A stretch of 64,000 bases of DNA from Cyclina sinensis (lineage: Eukaryota > Mollusca > Bivalvia > Venerida > Veneridae): positions 28,457,290 through 28,521,289 of the forward strand of contig JAAONU010000016.1 in the NCBI GenBank assembly GCA_012932295.1, read 5' to 3'. Shown piece after piece: positions 31,989-45,941 of the stretch (the first letter of the stretch is position 1; each line of letters opens with the position of its first letter). The notes under the pieces are model-generated. The model searched no databases. It was given only the letters and a program-made list of their open reading frames with translations, and had not been told where the DNA came from. The translations under genes and the position numbers were made by a program.

Positions 31989-33499
31989 GTGTATGGCTAT
32001 GGAGTCATTTACAAGATCATAACTGTAATTTATACCTTATTAGACAGTTACTGACACAGTATTAATTTGAAGTCTTGATAATGCCTTTGAGATCAGAAAC
32101 GATTTTCCATCAGTAACACTCCTTAGCTTAACAAAGAAATTGTCAAAATGACAACAGAAGCCTTTAATAAAAAGTTGAAACATTAATGTAAAAATTCTAC
32201 AAACATGTTATTCTTTGAGAGGGAAAATGAAAAAAGTCCTATTGAATCAGCAACTTAAGTGCTATTAAATTGACAGCTTGAACTCTTTTAGTTTCACCTC
32301 TCCTTCTTAGAAGTCTGTATGTTATAAAGTGAGGGGATGAATGCAAGAAAGTTAAAGTGCTATAAAATTAGTAAATTTATGGCATTTTTTTTAAATCCAT
32401 TCCTCAAAGTGACCACCTTCAGTTAGAAATACAAAACAATATGATCAGTATAACTGTAACGAAAGTGCAAATTTTGTGTATATTTTATGTGATTTCTATG
32501 TATATCACAGCAAAACTAGTGGAAAATATACTTAACAACTTTAAAAACACAACCAGGAAATTGATAAACTGAAATTTTACAAAACTGATTTTGGAGCATA
32601 TGTGCTGCATGCCTGTTTTTGTAAGAAGCATTTTGTTAAAATTATTTCATAATCAGTGTGTATTGAGGGCCTCTCAAACATGCAGTTCTTGGCATAATGT
32701 GAGGCCATCATTCTGATGGGTAAAAAACATGGCTGTATCAAAAAGCTGCATTCTAAAGTACCGGTAGTTAAGTATATAAAATGATATCTGGTAAGAAGTA
32801 TCTTTGTGACTGGTTTTAAATAACTCATCAAAAATTGTCAACACGTTCTTACAGGCATAAAACTGGAACAATCTCCAATACAAAATATTTCTAAAAAAAA
32901 TAAAAAATAAAAATTTCTGAACTCTATACATGTACTATAATACTGTCATATGAAAATAACAACTTACGTCCTTGATTATTGAAAACTAAACTTAGTAATG
33001 GCACTGCAAACAATAATTGCTCCCTGTATACAATATCTAGAATGTTGACGAAAGTAACAAGTTACTTAATAATTAAATTTCTATCTACTGTTGTGTCTCA
33101 GCTTATCTTAATATTTCAACTTTTATAAGGAAAATATTCCTATGATACAAAACTTCATCATTTACAAACACTACAGTCATCTACTGAAATTACCAAATAA
33201 GCATTAAAATTCCAGTAAGTGTCACACAGGTATGCTACAGTATCTGTATGTTGTTTTTCCTTTGATTTGGAATGTAATACATTTATACAAACATACAAAT
33301 ATATTCCTTTTTACATTTGTTTTATATAGTTGCAATTGAAAAACTTAAAACTTGATTCAGTTTAATAATGAAAACCAGTTTCTATAAGTGACTGCTAAAA
33401 AATAAACTCAAGCATCCACCCTAGCTTCTAAACATCTAAACTGGACTTTTCCATTAATCATTAAAGATATCAGTTGGAAAAAATACTTGCTAAATAAGT

Positions 33500-33810
33500 A
33501 ACAGTGCAGACCATGATCAGACTGGATAAAGGGAACAATGCAGAATATGACCAGACTAGATGTAAATGGGAACAATGTAGACCATTATCAGATATGATTA
33601 TATGGAGCAGTGTAGACCATAGGTAGACTGAAAATGGTCTGCACTAATTTCAAAGGCAAAAACAAGAGCTTGCAGCAGGGAAAATTTAAAGGTGGGGGAG
33701 GGGGGTACTCAATCTATCATGACTTTGGGGGCTGGATGTATAGGGAACAGTGTAGATTTTGGTCAGACTGGAGGTATAGGGAGATTGATAATGGTCTACA
33801 CTGGTTTCAC
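33500..33810. repeat. Clustered 'GTGCAGACCA' hairpin units
   Basis: At least five degenerate copies of 'aacagtgcagaccat-atcagactgga' lie in a row (33500, 33535, 33570, 33607, 33745). They are closed by the opposite arm 'atggtctgcac' (33632-33645) and 'atggtctacactgg' (33791-33804). Same family as 19872, 40802, 41921 and 54984. Confidence 0.65.
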
Positions 33811-36800
33811 AGGCAAAACTATAACCTTCAGCAGGAAAAATGCAAAATTGTTGAGGGGTTGGAAGTACTAAATCTAACGTAATTTAGGGGACTGGGGCAT
33901 CAATGCTAATTAACCTACCACTTCAGTGGCTGTATGCTGGCATTTATTACCTTACAATTTTATTTCATAACTATACAACTTTGTTACTGAAAGCCCCCTC
34001 CTCTTCCCACTAGTTCAGAACTTGGTTTGTTTGATTTAATGTGAAGTTATATTGACATTATAACATCATTGTGATGATGAGCTGTCTCAGCAATATGCTA
34101 CAGTATTAATCTGAAATTATTTGGCAACTTTCGTGTTTTCATGCATACAGACCTTTTCACGTACATATTTCATACTGCCAGTGTCCATTATACAAAAAGC
34201 CTTTAACAGATAAAAGTATTTCCAGATACATAGTTCACAAGTTAAAATAAATTTTAAGTAAGTTACACCATTTTCTTAATCACAGCAATTAAAAATCACA
34301 AGCACAAAATATAAGTGCTAGGTTAAATCTAACTAGCAAACAATACAATTCATATATAGAAACAATGAAAAACAAAGGGTGCCCATGACTGTAAGATTTA
34401 TATAGAAAAAAAAATAATGCAATTAGACGATCACTAAAGACAAGCATTTTACATTCTATGCATTTTTCAAATGACAACCTAGCCTATGTAGAATTAGCAA
34501 TAGCATTAAATCTTTAACAACTGAATTACCATTCAAGGATTAAATTTAACAAAAATAAATGCTATATGCTATAAACTGGGCTTTTGTCTACGTAACACTG
34601 ATCTAAGAAAAAATTGGATTCCGTTTTTTCTTTATAACAAGTACTTAAAACTGGAAGTATTCATTATGGGAAAAATTCAAATATTCAGAAATCAGCAACA
34701 GCCATTACACTATAGTGAATGACAAGGTCCTCATGTAGAGTTATTTTTAGCCATGCTATAACTGCAGCTTTCATCAGTTATCGTATGTCATGTTCTCCCT
34801 GACCTTTATTCAAGGTTAAACTGATGTCACTACTTCACGCTGTAGTATAAAACATTTACAACAGTTTGTTTTATGTGTTTATACTGCACACCCACGCCTA
34901 CAGCGAGTATAACCCTAATATACTCTGCAAATCAAGTTGTAAATACAACCTGTCTGACTGAATTAAAGTCAACTTCATAGTATTATCAAATAAATATGTA
35001 CATAATTCTCTGAAATCTTAAGACTTAAAAAACACCTGTTACTGACAAATCTCCTCTTTTGGTAAAAGTGATATAAATCTAGATCAGATTTTTTTGTCTG
35101 TCCACTTTTTTCTGCAACTATAACTCAGGTTATTCATGCAGTGGGAATCCATTTTTTTGGCTAAAACATCCTGACACAACTTCAGTGAAGATACATTAAA
35201 GAAGAAAATTGCTTTGTTCAAACTTAGCCTTGAGAGAAGGGTTCATCATATCTGCCTGTTACATGGTATATACAAATCTGTTCGTGTCATGACTAGATGA
35301 AAAGGGACTATAATATCAGAAAAAGTGAAGTAAAAACTTTAACTCATGTCTGTATGTTAAAAGTGATACAACATATGAATATCAATTTGACTTTCCTAAT
35401 GAAAAACTAACACCAAGAATAAAGACAACAGTAACTTCACCTGATCTGATCATTCACTTTTTTACCTAGCTGTTACTAGAAATGCCCTTGTATACAACAA
35501 TATACCAAACATTTGGTTAGGTTTCATAAACACTATCATCTTTACCTTCAGTATGTATGTATGGATGGTAGGATGGAAGAATGAATGAATCAATCAATTG
35601 AGGAATGAATGCCCAAGTGAATATATACATGAATTCAAACATGAATAATGGATGAATAGTTTACATTGATGCAGTGGTGAAAGAGACAAACCCTCAAATT
35701 TAGAGCATTTTATTTTCTTTCTAATCATATAAAAGTGGATGATATTGAAATTAATGAGCCCTGATATCAAGGTGACAATCCTAAATAAAACTGGAAACTG
35801 ATTTAACACGCAATATGTGAAGAATTACAAATGATCACTCTTACTGTCACTTCAATACTGGAAAAAGCTGAACTGTTTTTCACTTTTTAAGGTCATATAT
35901 TTTTTTCTCATTTTATAAAGAATTAGCCAGTGTAATACATATCCATTGTTTCATTATTTAAATTCAGGTAATGCCCCTTTGATGGATGGCTAAAATGACT
36001 GATGCAAGGATGCTTGTGTAAATATAATTATGGATTAAAACTAAACAAATCGAGGGGGAAATGTGAGAAAGTTGTAAAAGCTATGAAATAAAGAAGCAGC
36101 TAGCTGATATTTGGTTTACTAAATAGATACATAGATGGATTTTCGAACGAACTAATGATGGATTTATGTTTTGGTAATATACAGACATCAAACAAAACTA
36201 ATTAAGCATATGAAGCAGTTTATGCTTTGATGAATGTAAAACTGAAATTTTTAATATGACCAACCTGCATAATGATCCTGACAAATATTTCTAAACTTAT
36301 CTGTTGGTGGTAAGATACTAAACAATAAGGTGTTCTAATATAATCTGGTAAAAGTTTATACTACAACTCAAATGAAATAAAAATATGCCTCAGAAAAAAA
36401 GAATGGCTGTAAACAAAGAATATGGTTAACTATACTTCTGCAATAGAAAACCATTACCAGACAACACACTACAGAAGACAAAGTTTAACGAAATAACTTA
36501 TGGGAAGAAAGAACCATACACATTTGAAAAAAAAGGCAAATAATATTAAGGTCAGAAACTGCTCAAAAAAATGCCATACCAGATAAAAGAAATAAAATAT
36601 ATAATTACTAATAAAATTATACATTTATCTTGTGAAATAACTAACTATCTATATTGCTAGGCATACTAAATATGATTTTCTACACGTGTATATATGCATA
36701 AGATAAAAGACTTTATCCAAGTTTAATATTTTCTACATAAAAGTTATGTTTTCTTACACTGTTTTTACTGCTTTTACTTTATACATTAAGGGTTATTTGA

Positions 36801-37715
36801 AGACTGAAACTGAAAGACTAACAGCCAAGATCTAAACAATCTGATTTTATCAGTGAAGACTGAATCATTGTACAATCAAGTGCAATTAAGACATTGTACA
36901 TGTCTATATAATGTACTTGCATACAATGAAAACCAGCAGTTGTGAAATAACTTATCAATTGTACTTTCCCGAATTCAAACAGGATATTTGATCAAGGAAC
37001 AAGAGTTGCCTAAAATGCTTTTGAACATATACTTTGTTCAAAACCTGTCAAAAATTGAAAAAAAAAGATCAGTAACTGCTCCAAAAAAATATGCAGTTCC
37101 TTTATTAGAAACCTATGTCTACACTCCAATCTGTCCTTATTAAGAATATTAGAATACATTCAGTATGACCAAAGGGAGCTTGAAACTGGCTTAAAACCCA
37201 AATAAAAATTTAAAAAGCTCAGGAGATTTCTGCTATAATGTACCTAACATAGTTATAATAAAATACGACATATAATAATTAGTTTCAGAACATAGACAGT
37301 CTCGAGCCAAATACTCAATCCTAAGTGAAATTAAACAGATTAGTACACAATGATAAAGATTAATTTTTGTAGGAAACTCATCTTGAAGATTTTCAAAATT
37401 GAAACTATTTTAAGAATTACACTGGCCATTTTTTTATGATGATATTAATTAAGATCAGTTAAAATGTTCCCCTTCTAGGATATAAGGAATTTTTTTTATT
37501 CATTTCTGGTTATCCAGAACCATTGGTACAAGAAATTGATGCATAAACATAGCTACAACTTCCACAAAAAATTTTAATTCTTTTATTACTGATTTTATAA
37601 CAATTCACATAGCGATAAAAAGACACACAGCCGACAATCACTCAGTGATGCAGGTCTAGCTGTACTAAATGTTGTGGGGTAGATTGGTGTAGATACACTA
37701 AAAGGAAGACTGACA

Positions 37716-40700
37716 TTAAAGTCCTTTGTTGAAATAGACCCTGTCAACACTAGGAGGTATTTTCTCTTGAAGTTCGTGTTCCAACATCTTCACTGACATA
37801 GAGCTGAAAAACAAGGTTAAATACACCTAAATTTTTGAACCAGTCCAATTTCTTTCATTTTCATAAACAGAAAACACAGTCAAACAGCATGAAGTATTTA
37901 GAATGAATTCATTGACAAAATTTTTTCAGCCTGATTGCTTTCCAAACTCATGAATTAAATAAATTGTATCAACACGGTTTGAAAATGGTTAAAAGATAGA
38001 AGTATTTTATTTGCTCTACAAAAACATCAACTCTTTTTTTATCTTTCTAGCCATTATTACTTGACAAAACCCACAGAAACCAGACTTTTAATTACTCAAT
38101 AGTTAAGAGGTTAATATGCCTGAAATATTGCAGTAATTCTAATCTTGGATTTTTTGGACACTTCTGGCAAAATTCACAGATGAACTTACCTTTTCTGTGG
38201 GAACAGAGCACAACACAGGGGTGTGGCAAACACCAAGCTGAAAAATAAGATACAAATCACTGACCTGTTGATGTATGCTTTTATTCAGAGAATACATTAG
38301 GTGAAATAAAACACAAGGGATATCAATTACAATGTACTTCAGTATGTCTGTACCCTAGATAGCAAAATGCATTTTATTTTCCTTCACTGAAATATTTTGG
38401 CTATGTTACAAGTAATTCACTAATTTCATTTTAATGATGTCTAAGTAGTCTGATTTACGTCAAAAAACAAAAAAAAAACATTTGTGGCAAGAAGTTTGAA
38501 ACATTTGTATACTTACAAAAATCCTACAAGCAGAACTTGTATAGGGGCATTCAACCAGGGTCTTGCCTGAAGAGAAAGGGACCAAATATAAATATCTACA
38601 ATGTATTGACCAAGTACCAGATTTTCAATTTCTCATGTTCTGGATTTTTTTTTTGATAATCAATAGTAGTCTATCAATCATAGTCTTAAAATATAGCATT
38701 TTTACATTATCTATTTCAGTATGAACTTTTTTTATTTCAAAAGTCGAAAGAAGATGAAACATGACTTCTTGTATTTATGTGAATGGATCTAAATTTTTTC
38801 CAATGGTTAACAGTAGTTATTTTTTCAACAGGAAATATGTTTCAAAATGTTGATGTCAACATCAGCTGGTGGATCTACATGTAAATGAATATCTAAAAAT
38901 GTTATTAGTTTTTTTTTAAACTGAGAAATACCAGTGTAGTCCTGGTAATTTAGAGTGTCTACTTCAAGAAATTTCATATTGTATATATGTTAAAACTCTC
39001 ACCACCATGAATGGCTTATTTTCCATTTTATTCATGATTATTGGGGGAATCACTGTAATGTAAAAAACATATAGATCTTTAAACATTTACCATACCAAGC
39101 TTCATTAGACTGTAAGAATCATGCAAAACAATGCACAGGATCTAATTATGGTAAGTGTAAGTTTTTTGTTGTTTTTTTCCCCAATAAAACACAGACATCT
39201 TGGTTTTAAAGTCCAGTTAAGTCTCCAACAACAGGATAACAGTCTCCAACAACAGGTTAATAGCTTTTAGCTGAAATACTTCCCCAGAATTCAGCGCAAC
39301 TGAATGATAAAAGATTAATCCTCAGAAGAAACTTATATTTCTAAACAAAGAATCAATAAAAGAAGTGAAGTTTAGTTAAAATTACATAACTCTTGCTAGA
39401 TAGAAAAAAACAGAAGCAATGACAACTTGGACAAACACATTGCTACATACAGTCCTGAGCATTCTAAAATTCTGCTTGGTCATCAGGCAATTCTCTAATT
39501 CACTTTTCTGCTTATCTCCTGGCTATGAGTTGCACCATTCCATCACCAGAGTACAGTGCAGTAAAGACCCACTGATACCAGTCTAATTAGTTATTCGGTC
39601 TTGACAGTGGGTCTCATTTTTTCTTTAATTCAGCTTTTCCAAATGTTAATTATCGCATGATTTTGAAATCATCAAAGTGGTCTTTCTGGCTAATTTTTAC
39701 TGTACAATACAATGGGGCATCAAAAAATCTGTGATTACTAGAAATGATAGTTACTAGTTTTTTCCCTCAAGTGATTACTATAATGTGTTCAATTTTGAGT
39801 CATTTAAAATCTAGCATATATGAATCATAATCTGGCAAAACAGCTGAATATAAAGTGAAAAAAGCTAAAACTAAGGAATCTGCCAAACTTTGACAGAGAA
39901 AACTTACTCATTCCAGGGGTGGCCATCATGATTCGGGAAAATACAACCTGAGCTATGGCAGATCTTGCAGCATTCTTCGAGTCCCCTAAACGGTTGCCAT
40001 TGGCATCAAATATTGGAATACCATGCATTATCTCTCTGAAATGGGACAGTTAAACAACACATAATAACAAGTTCCTCTAGCTAGCACTTAATCATCTCCT
40101 GTAGGATTTATAACTTCAAAAAATGAATAATAAAATGTATCTCTAAAACATACTGAATAATTTCATTCTTTGAAAGAGAACTTTTTTTTACTGTGACATT
40201 TTTTTAAATTTGAATTCTGAGTTAAATAAACTGTAACTATGCAAGTAATTGTGATTGTGAGAATAGGTAAGCCATTTTGTGAATAAAAAAACAGCTGCTT
40301 GACCAAATTGTAAAAATCAATGATAAAATGTTTCTGTATTTATTTATTTTTTTACATTTATCACATAAGAGACTGCCTTGAGTTTACCTAACCATTTAAT
40401 TATTTAACTTTAACTGAATACACCAGAAATAAAAGTTGGTTAAAATGTACTGAACATTAGGCTTGTATCTGTTTCGATCCAGATTATTACACGTTCATTA
40501 GTTTAGCAAAATTTTAATGTATTCAAAGAAACACGAAGATGTTTTTAAAATGCATGATTTTCTTACCTGCTCCTCATACAAGGTATATTTATACAGTTGG
40601 CAGCTGCCACTGCTGTGAATGGCACAAAACGTCCAATCAGTGGAGGAAATTTCTGAAAAAAAAAAAAACATTCATGACTGCCAATATATAAGATATTCTG

Positions 40701-43700
40701 AGTTGCAACTGCCTAATATCTATTAGGTTTAAAGTCAGTCTTCATACAAAGCAAATTTTTACCTTTATTCTGCTGCTGATAGTTGTTTATGCTTTAGTGA
40801 CCAATGCAGACCTTAATCTGCCTGAAAATTCATGAAGTCTGACCATGGTCTGCACTGGTCACTAATCCAAGTTCGAGTCCAACTTTTATTTTATACTTTA
40901 AAAAAGAGATATACCTTGACTAGTTTGTTTATAGTAAGAGCTGTTCCAACGGCACCCCCTGTAGCAAGTGTGTAAGAGATCCCTAGGTGCCTGTAACATA
41001 TAAAGAATTTATTTTAAATTAAGCATCATGGTTGTATAATTATACACATGCGAAAAGTAAAAAAAAAAGTGTTGATACAATACAGCTGAACTGGTTTGGT
41101 TCCAGTTTTCATTTTCTCCTGACAAGAAAACAGAGTAATACTTTAACTGAACATTTCTGATTTGAAGCTTTTCAATAGTTTTTTGTGAAACAATGATTTT
41201 GATACTTTTCCAATCAAGTTTTTTAAGCTTAAAAGCCTTTTAAAAGTTATGCATATTATGCATATACTGAATGAAACGAGAAATTGAAATTTGCACAATA
41301 ATGATTTTGAGGCTATCATTGTCTTCTCTTCTGTAATAGTTGAATGTGGGGCTGGGATAGATCATGCCTTTCATTTCAGTACTTACTGAGGTGAGATCGG
41401 ATGTTCTCCACTTCTGTTTGTGTAATTGACTATTGCATTGAATGTCTGGTTAAACCACTGCCAGAATATCACTTCTTTGGGTGTCCTACAACACGTATGA
41501 TGTAAATGTCACTTAATACAAAATTTTCTATTGCAGTAAATGTGAGAAACCACATTAGCAGAATGTAACTTCTCTGATGTCCTGCAATAAGAGAGAGCAC
41601 TAAAATCTAAGGTAAATGTCACTTCTCTTGTTTTAATGTTCTACTGCCTTTAATGTAATGTTAAACCACCAGAAATATCACTTCTTTTGATGTCTTACAT
41701 GCAGTACATACAAAGGTTAAGTAAATGTCACGTCCATCAAAATGAACTGCTATCTAAAAGATTTAATCAGAAAAATTAATTTTCTAAGGCAAAAATCTTT
41801 CAAATGTCAAATTTTATTAAATATATGTATAACTGACAATTACTGTTTGGCTTTAATTAGAATATAAAATGACTGCGTCTTTAACAGCGCTGGAGGCAAC
41901 TGACTCTGCCTCTGCAACCACTGCAGACCAAGATCACGAACGGATGTGCAGTCTGATCATGGTCTGCACTATTCTCCATTCAGTCAACAAATTTTCAAAA
42001 AAGCACCCATAAACTGAATGATGGACAAGTCTATTTTAGATATTTAGCATGGTAAGGGTTAAAAGGATTTCATACTAAATTAGATGAAAATAAGTATCTG
42101 AAAATGCTTTAAAAGGCACCCCTCCAAGAATGAAAAGCAGAACCATCCAATATTGGGAAAAATTAAGAGAAAACAGCTACAGCTCTGGTTAAGAAGATAA
42201 ATTTGATTTCATTTCCAGTTGAATCCATGAAACAAGGCCTATTCAAAATGTTAACAATGAGCTGCTTGACTGACTCTCAACATTCATTTCTAAAAACATG
42301 ATGAAATATCAACAGTCTCGCTGAAGTAAGACAATAGACAATAAATTAGCATGATCTGGCATGACCTCTGAACCTGCATTTGTTTAATCAACAAAAGATT
42401 GTAGTAGATTGTCATTACATGTCTTCAATTTTCGAGAAGGTATGTTTTAATTAGTTGTAAGCACATAAACAAGCAATTGTTTTAAAAATGGGCTCATGAA
42501 ATACTGAAATGAGAAAGACAAACACAATGTAATGCATTGGCAGGTTATTTGAATTTTATCTTTGTCCTGTTTAAATCTACATACATATATAATAATACAG
42601 AAATTATCAATATTAATCTATGATATGCCTCTTGTATCCACAATTAAGCTAAAGCGAACAGTACTTTACATGAAAATATATTGCTCGTCCAAAGATAAGA
42701 CCATTTGGCCAGTAAAAACTTAATTGTTTATGGAAATGATAAAGCACTTTTACCATTCATTACTTTTAAATATTTTAAATATTTTTTTTTCAACAAGATT
42801 AGTTTTAGCATATAGTTATATTATACCACTTTGAAACAATGAATGAAATGAATTTAATGTTTATCAACATATTAAAAAAGAAAGTCTTGGATAAAAGTAG
42901 CCACTGATTTGTACCTTACTCAATACTTGTTTCAGGATTAATCATGTATAGGTCCAAGGCCATTTATGCAATTCTAGAATATTCATAAATTATATCTAAA
43001 AACTGACTATTCAAATACAAATGACAAGTGCATCATTATTTTTCCTGCTTACCACAAAAATGCATTTGCTTTTAGAAAAAAAACAAATATATAAATTACA
43101 CACACATGAAAAAGATAATGTTGTAAATAAAATCTAAAATATGACTTTTTCGTGTAATTAGGCACTCACTCGACAAATTCATCGTCAAGTCATTAAAATT
43201 GCTGGTCACTTAATGGTTAAACACTCTTACCTCTTACTGTTCGGCACTCTAGGGTTTCTGCCCAGTGTGTAATCAATTAATTAACTCGATTATTAATTCA
43301 TTTCTGAAAAATCTTTCATAATCACTGCAGTTCCAAAAGTCTACTTAAATAACAAGAACCTCTTAGAACCTCTTTAAACACCCCTTTAAAGCCCTATTCT
43401 ATCACAAAGGCTTACTTGTAGAATGCCAGCATACATCCAGTGATTGACATGTTACATGGCACCTGGGCTGACATTCTCCCTAGTATAAACATTTTCTCTT
43501 TCGTGTCTGGATGATACGCAGAATCATACAGATGCTTAGCAGCCCAGATCTGGTCATCTGTTAAATGTGGCAAGTCATCCCCTTTCCTACAACATAGAAG
43601 AACATGTTGTATTCAATTTCATTAAAAGGAAAGAAAAAAAACTGAAATTGTCTTAAGAAAATTTTCACAAAAATTTTACTGAAAAATTCACAAAACTTTC

Positions 43701-44114
43701 TACAGTGCTTGACTTTCTAAACTTCTAAATTCTTCTTATAAGTAGAAACTTTAATATTTAACATTTCTGTTCTCTCAAATGCTTCTTAAGGCATTTACAG
43801 AGATAATCCAAATGCCAACAAAATTCTGCAAAATTTTAACAAAAGAATATCCTGTTTAACAAAAGAATATCTTGTCTTCAATAATGTTCATATTAGAATT
43901 ATAAACCATGTACATAGATAGCTTCAAAGAAGTTTGACTTAAATATATGGTACTTGTATTTTTCAACGATGTCTTTAGCTTCTTCCAGCTGTTTATTTGA
44001 AGCAAGAATATTTAAAGGATTTGTTGTGATGATAAAATGCTTCACTCTTCCCATGAATGTGCTCTGATCATATCTTGGTTCATCCAAGTTTATGTGGGGT
44101 CTTGCAGTTGTCAT
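37716..44114 (-). CDS. Sideroflexin, SFXN1/3-like mitochondrial carrier
   Basis: Ten coding exons on the minus strand: 44114-43954, 43586-43416, 41485-41387, 40990-40915, 40652-40567, 40035-39908, 39052-39003, 38566-38517, 38237-38190 and 37803-37716. All borders are GT/AG, phases agree, and the total is 957 nt for 318 aa (human SFXN1 is 322). Family landmarks are all present in order: [114 protein letters not shown] and the C-terminal RVYFNKGL. Sideroflexins are inner-membrane proteins with about five helices; SFXN1 and SFXN3 import serine into mitochondria for one-carbon metabolism, and that role is inferred here from family membership. The start ATG is preceded by an acceptor (ttccag|G ATG), so a non-coding 5' exon exists upstream. 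No frameshifts or missing motifs. Confidence 0.96.
39565..39614. repeat. Intronic hairpin, AGACCCACTG stem
   Basis: AGACCCACTG (39565-39574) pairs perfectly with CAGTGGGTCT (39605-39614). The interior 'atacca-gtctaatt' recalls the GTGCAGACC hairpin family, with a different stem. It lies in a sideroflexin intron. Confidence 0.55.
40802..40858. repeat. Intronic 'GCAGACC' hairpin
   Basis: CAATGCAGACC (40802-40812) pairs with GGTCTGCACTGG (40847-40858). The inner sequence 'agtctgaccatggtctgcactgg' is shared with 41921-41968. It lies in the sideroflexin intron just downstream of the 40915-40990 exon. Confidence 0.7.
41921..41968. repeat. 'GCAGACCA' hairpin in sideroflexin intron
   Basis: CTGCAGACCA (41921-41930) pairs with TGGTCTGCA (41960-41968). 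The inner 'cggatgtgcagtctgatcat' matches the family core. Confidence 0.7.
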
Positions 44115-44778
44115 CCTGGAAAGTTTTACAAACGTCTTTCCTTTAATGTACATGTGTAATACATCAATTCAGTATCATTTCATGCTTAATGTAGTTCCAA
44201 AATAGAAGTTGCTTGAAAATTGATATATATTTTTTAAATTCCTGATCAAATTACTGGCTTTACAGCTTGATTTTTTTTCATAGAGCTCTAAAGAAATATA
44301 TGGGTCAATATTCTTGAATGACATTTTCATGTGTTTTGAAAAATTAATATGAAAAATATTCTGTCCCTGGAATCTAGAAAACCTAGAGACACATAATAAA
44401 ATTGTCCTTTTACAATTTAAAAGGAGGATAACCTGAAATATTTTTGCATAATAAATGAGATATTAATGATTTTACAATGACTAAGGCAGTGGTATAAGAA
44501 AAGGAAAGTAAACATTGTAAAATTTGAAGGTAGAACAGCTCAATTTTATATCTGATACACATAGGGGCATGGATTCCATTTGAAAGGGTGGCTGTCAAAG
44601 AGGGAAGTGCAATACTTTATACACAGATAATTAATGGAATAAAAGAACAGTTTTTAGTGGTTTAAATGAAATCTGTACAGGACATTTATACAAATGTACA
44701 TAATGCTGAAATAAAATTCATTTTAGTCATAAAAACATAGACTCTGCACATAAGGATGAAAAACTTTGAGCTGAACAC

Positions 44779-45221
44779 TTTAAAGAGGCTGTACTCCAGA
44801 TTTGACATAAAAAATTTTTTTTCATAAATTATATATTTAGATGCCATGAGGTTATAGCAACATAATATTTTACTTCAAAACTGATTATAAAAGTAAAAGT
44901 AGAATAAAAAAAAATATTTTCGCTCCAGCCTGATTTGAACTCTGGACCCTTATGTTAACAAAAAAATTTCCGGTGCTTTTAATGTCACCACCATCGCCGC
45001 ATGTGATATTACAGATATTTACTTTAAATCTTATAAATATAGTTATACCGTCACGTTACGGTATAGCACTTTGAAAGGGAAAAAAATCAATTTATAATGT
45101 AATTATTTGACTTATTTTTTGTCAGTAAGTTATTTTTAAAGCATTAGTCATAAATATTACAAGAAATTTATAATACAAGAAAACTTTCTTTTTTTGTCAT
45201 CTGGAGCACAGCCCCTTTAAA
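44779..45221. mobile_element. 443-bp element with inverted ends and tRNA-like box
   Basis: The ends TTTAAAGAGGCTGTACTCCA (44779 on) and the reverse complement of TTTAAAGGGGCTGTGCTCCA (ending 45221) form about 23-bp imperfect terminal inverted repeats. Inside, on the minus strand, 'gggtccagagttcaaatc' (about 44933-44950) resembles a tRNA B-box. The mix of DNA-element ends with a pol III-like box is unusual. It lies between the sideroflexin first coding exon and its upstream promoter, probably within the first intron. Confidence 0.65.
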
Positions 45222-45941
45222 CTTTTCAAAAAATTTGGTCTTTAGTAAACTGCCTCAGTGCAGTGTGTGCTCTACAAGGCCATGATCTACACATGATCAC
45301 TGATTGATAAAGGCAGGTCAGGGTCACAAACAAGCATCACACTGATACAGGTCTAGCTAACAAATTCGTTGGACAAATTTGAAGTGAAAAAAAACAAACA
45401 ATATGCTTGTACACTAAACAGGATTTAGCCAGTTCTCATTGGCATTAAGCTTTGTCCATAATAAAATAATACACTTTAGCCTGTGTGCAAAATGGCTAAG
45501 AAACACACAAAGTAAAAAAAATTAAAGAAATTGACAGGGTGTTGTATCTAAAGAAAAAGAAATAGCTTTACCTTGTATATCTGTATATAGGTGTTAATAC
45601 CTCACAATATATTTTTGGTGGAAAAAAACAATTATGTTGTCTCAGTATGTTTGTATGCCACCTTTTAAGACCTTGACCTCTATAAATTTGGAGGTGTGCC
45701 TGTTAACTTCTACTTCATTGGTCAATTACGTTGTACTTACTCGATAATATTTAATGTGTAATAAGTTACATATAATTTTTCAAGCAAAATAAAAGACCTT
45801 AAATAAAATACTTCCGCAAATTTCAAAGTGGTATTAAACACTTAATCATTTAATTCAAGAAAACGGTTTTCAGCATAATTTCTAAGCACTCTCTTACTTC
45901 CTGGGACGTAAGTTCTTGGTAAGTACAATATTTCTATAAAA
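45222..45941. promoter_or_regulatory. Shared upstream region of SFXN and TMEM128
   Basis: The interval between the divergent genes. On the minus strand at 45898-45891 there is a donor-like site (CAGGAA|gtaagag) that could end a non-coding first exon of sideroflexin, spliced to the acceptor before 44114. The same spot carries TTACGTCC (CRE-like half) and AGGAAGT (ETS-like). ATTGG (inverted CCAAT) occurs near 45717. These motifs are short, and I infer a bidirectional promoter from layout. Confidence 0.4.

Larger units (their letters stand above)
31960..37715 (-). other. Probable long 3' UTR / downstream region of sideroflexin
   Basis: 5.7 kb of unique AT-rich DNA directly downstream of the sideroflexin stop, free of large repeats, unlike flanking intergenic DNA. 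On the minus strand a good poly(A) signal (AATAAA, 31988-31983) is followed by a GU-rich stretch. Nearer signals also exist (for example about 37583-37578), so shorter transcripts are possible. The only embedded repeats are the GTGCAGACC hairpins at 33500-33810 and a degenerate ATGA-type run at about 35545-35640. No other gene is supported here. Confidence 0.45.

Noticed and set aside
43210..43245. Small cassette exon in sideroflexin with a gtaaga donor on the minus strand
   Set aside because: Adding it breaks the reading frame between two exons that join perfectly and match the family.
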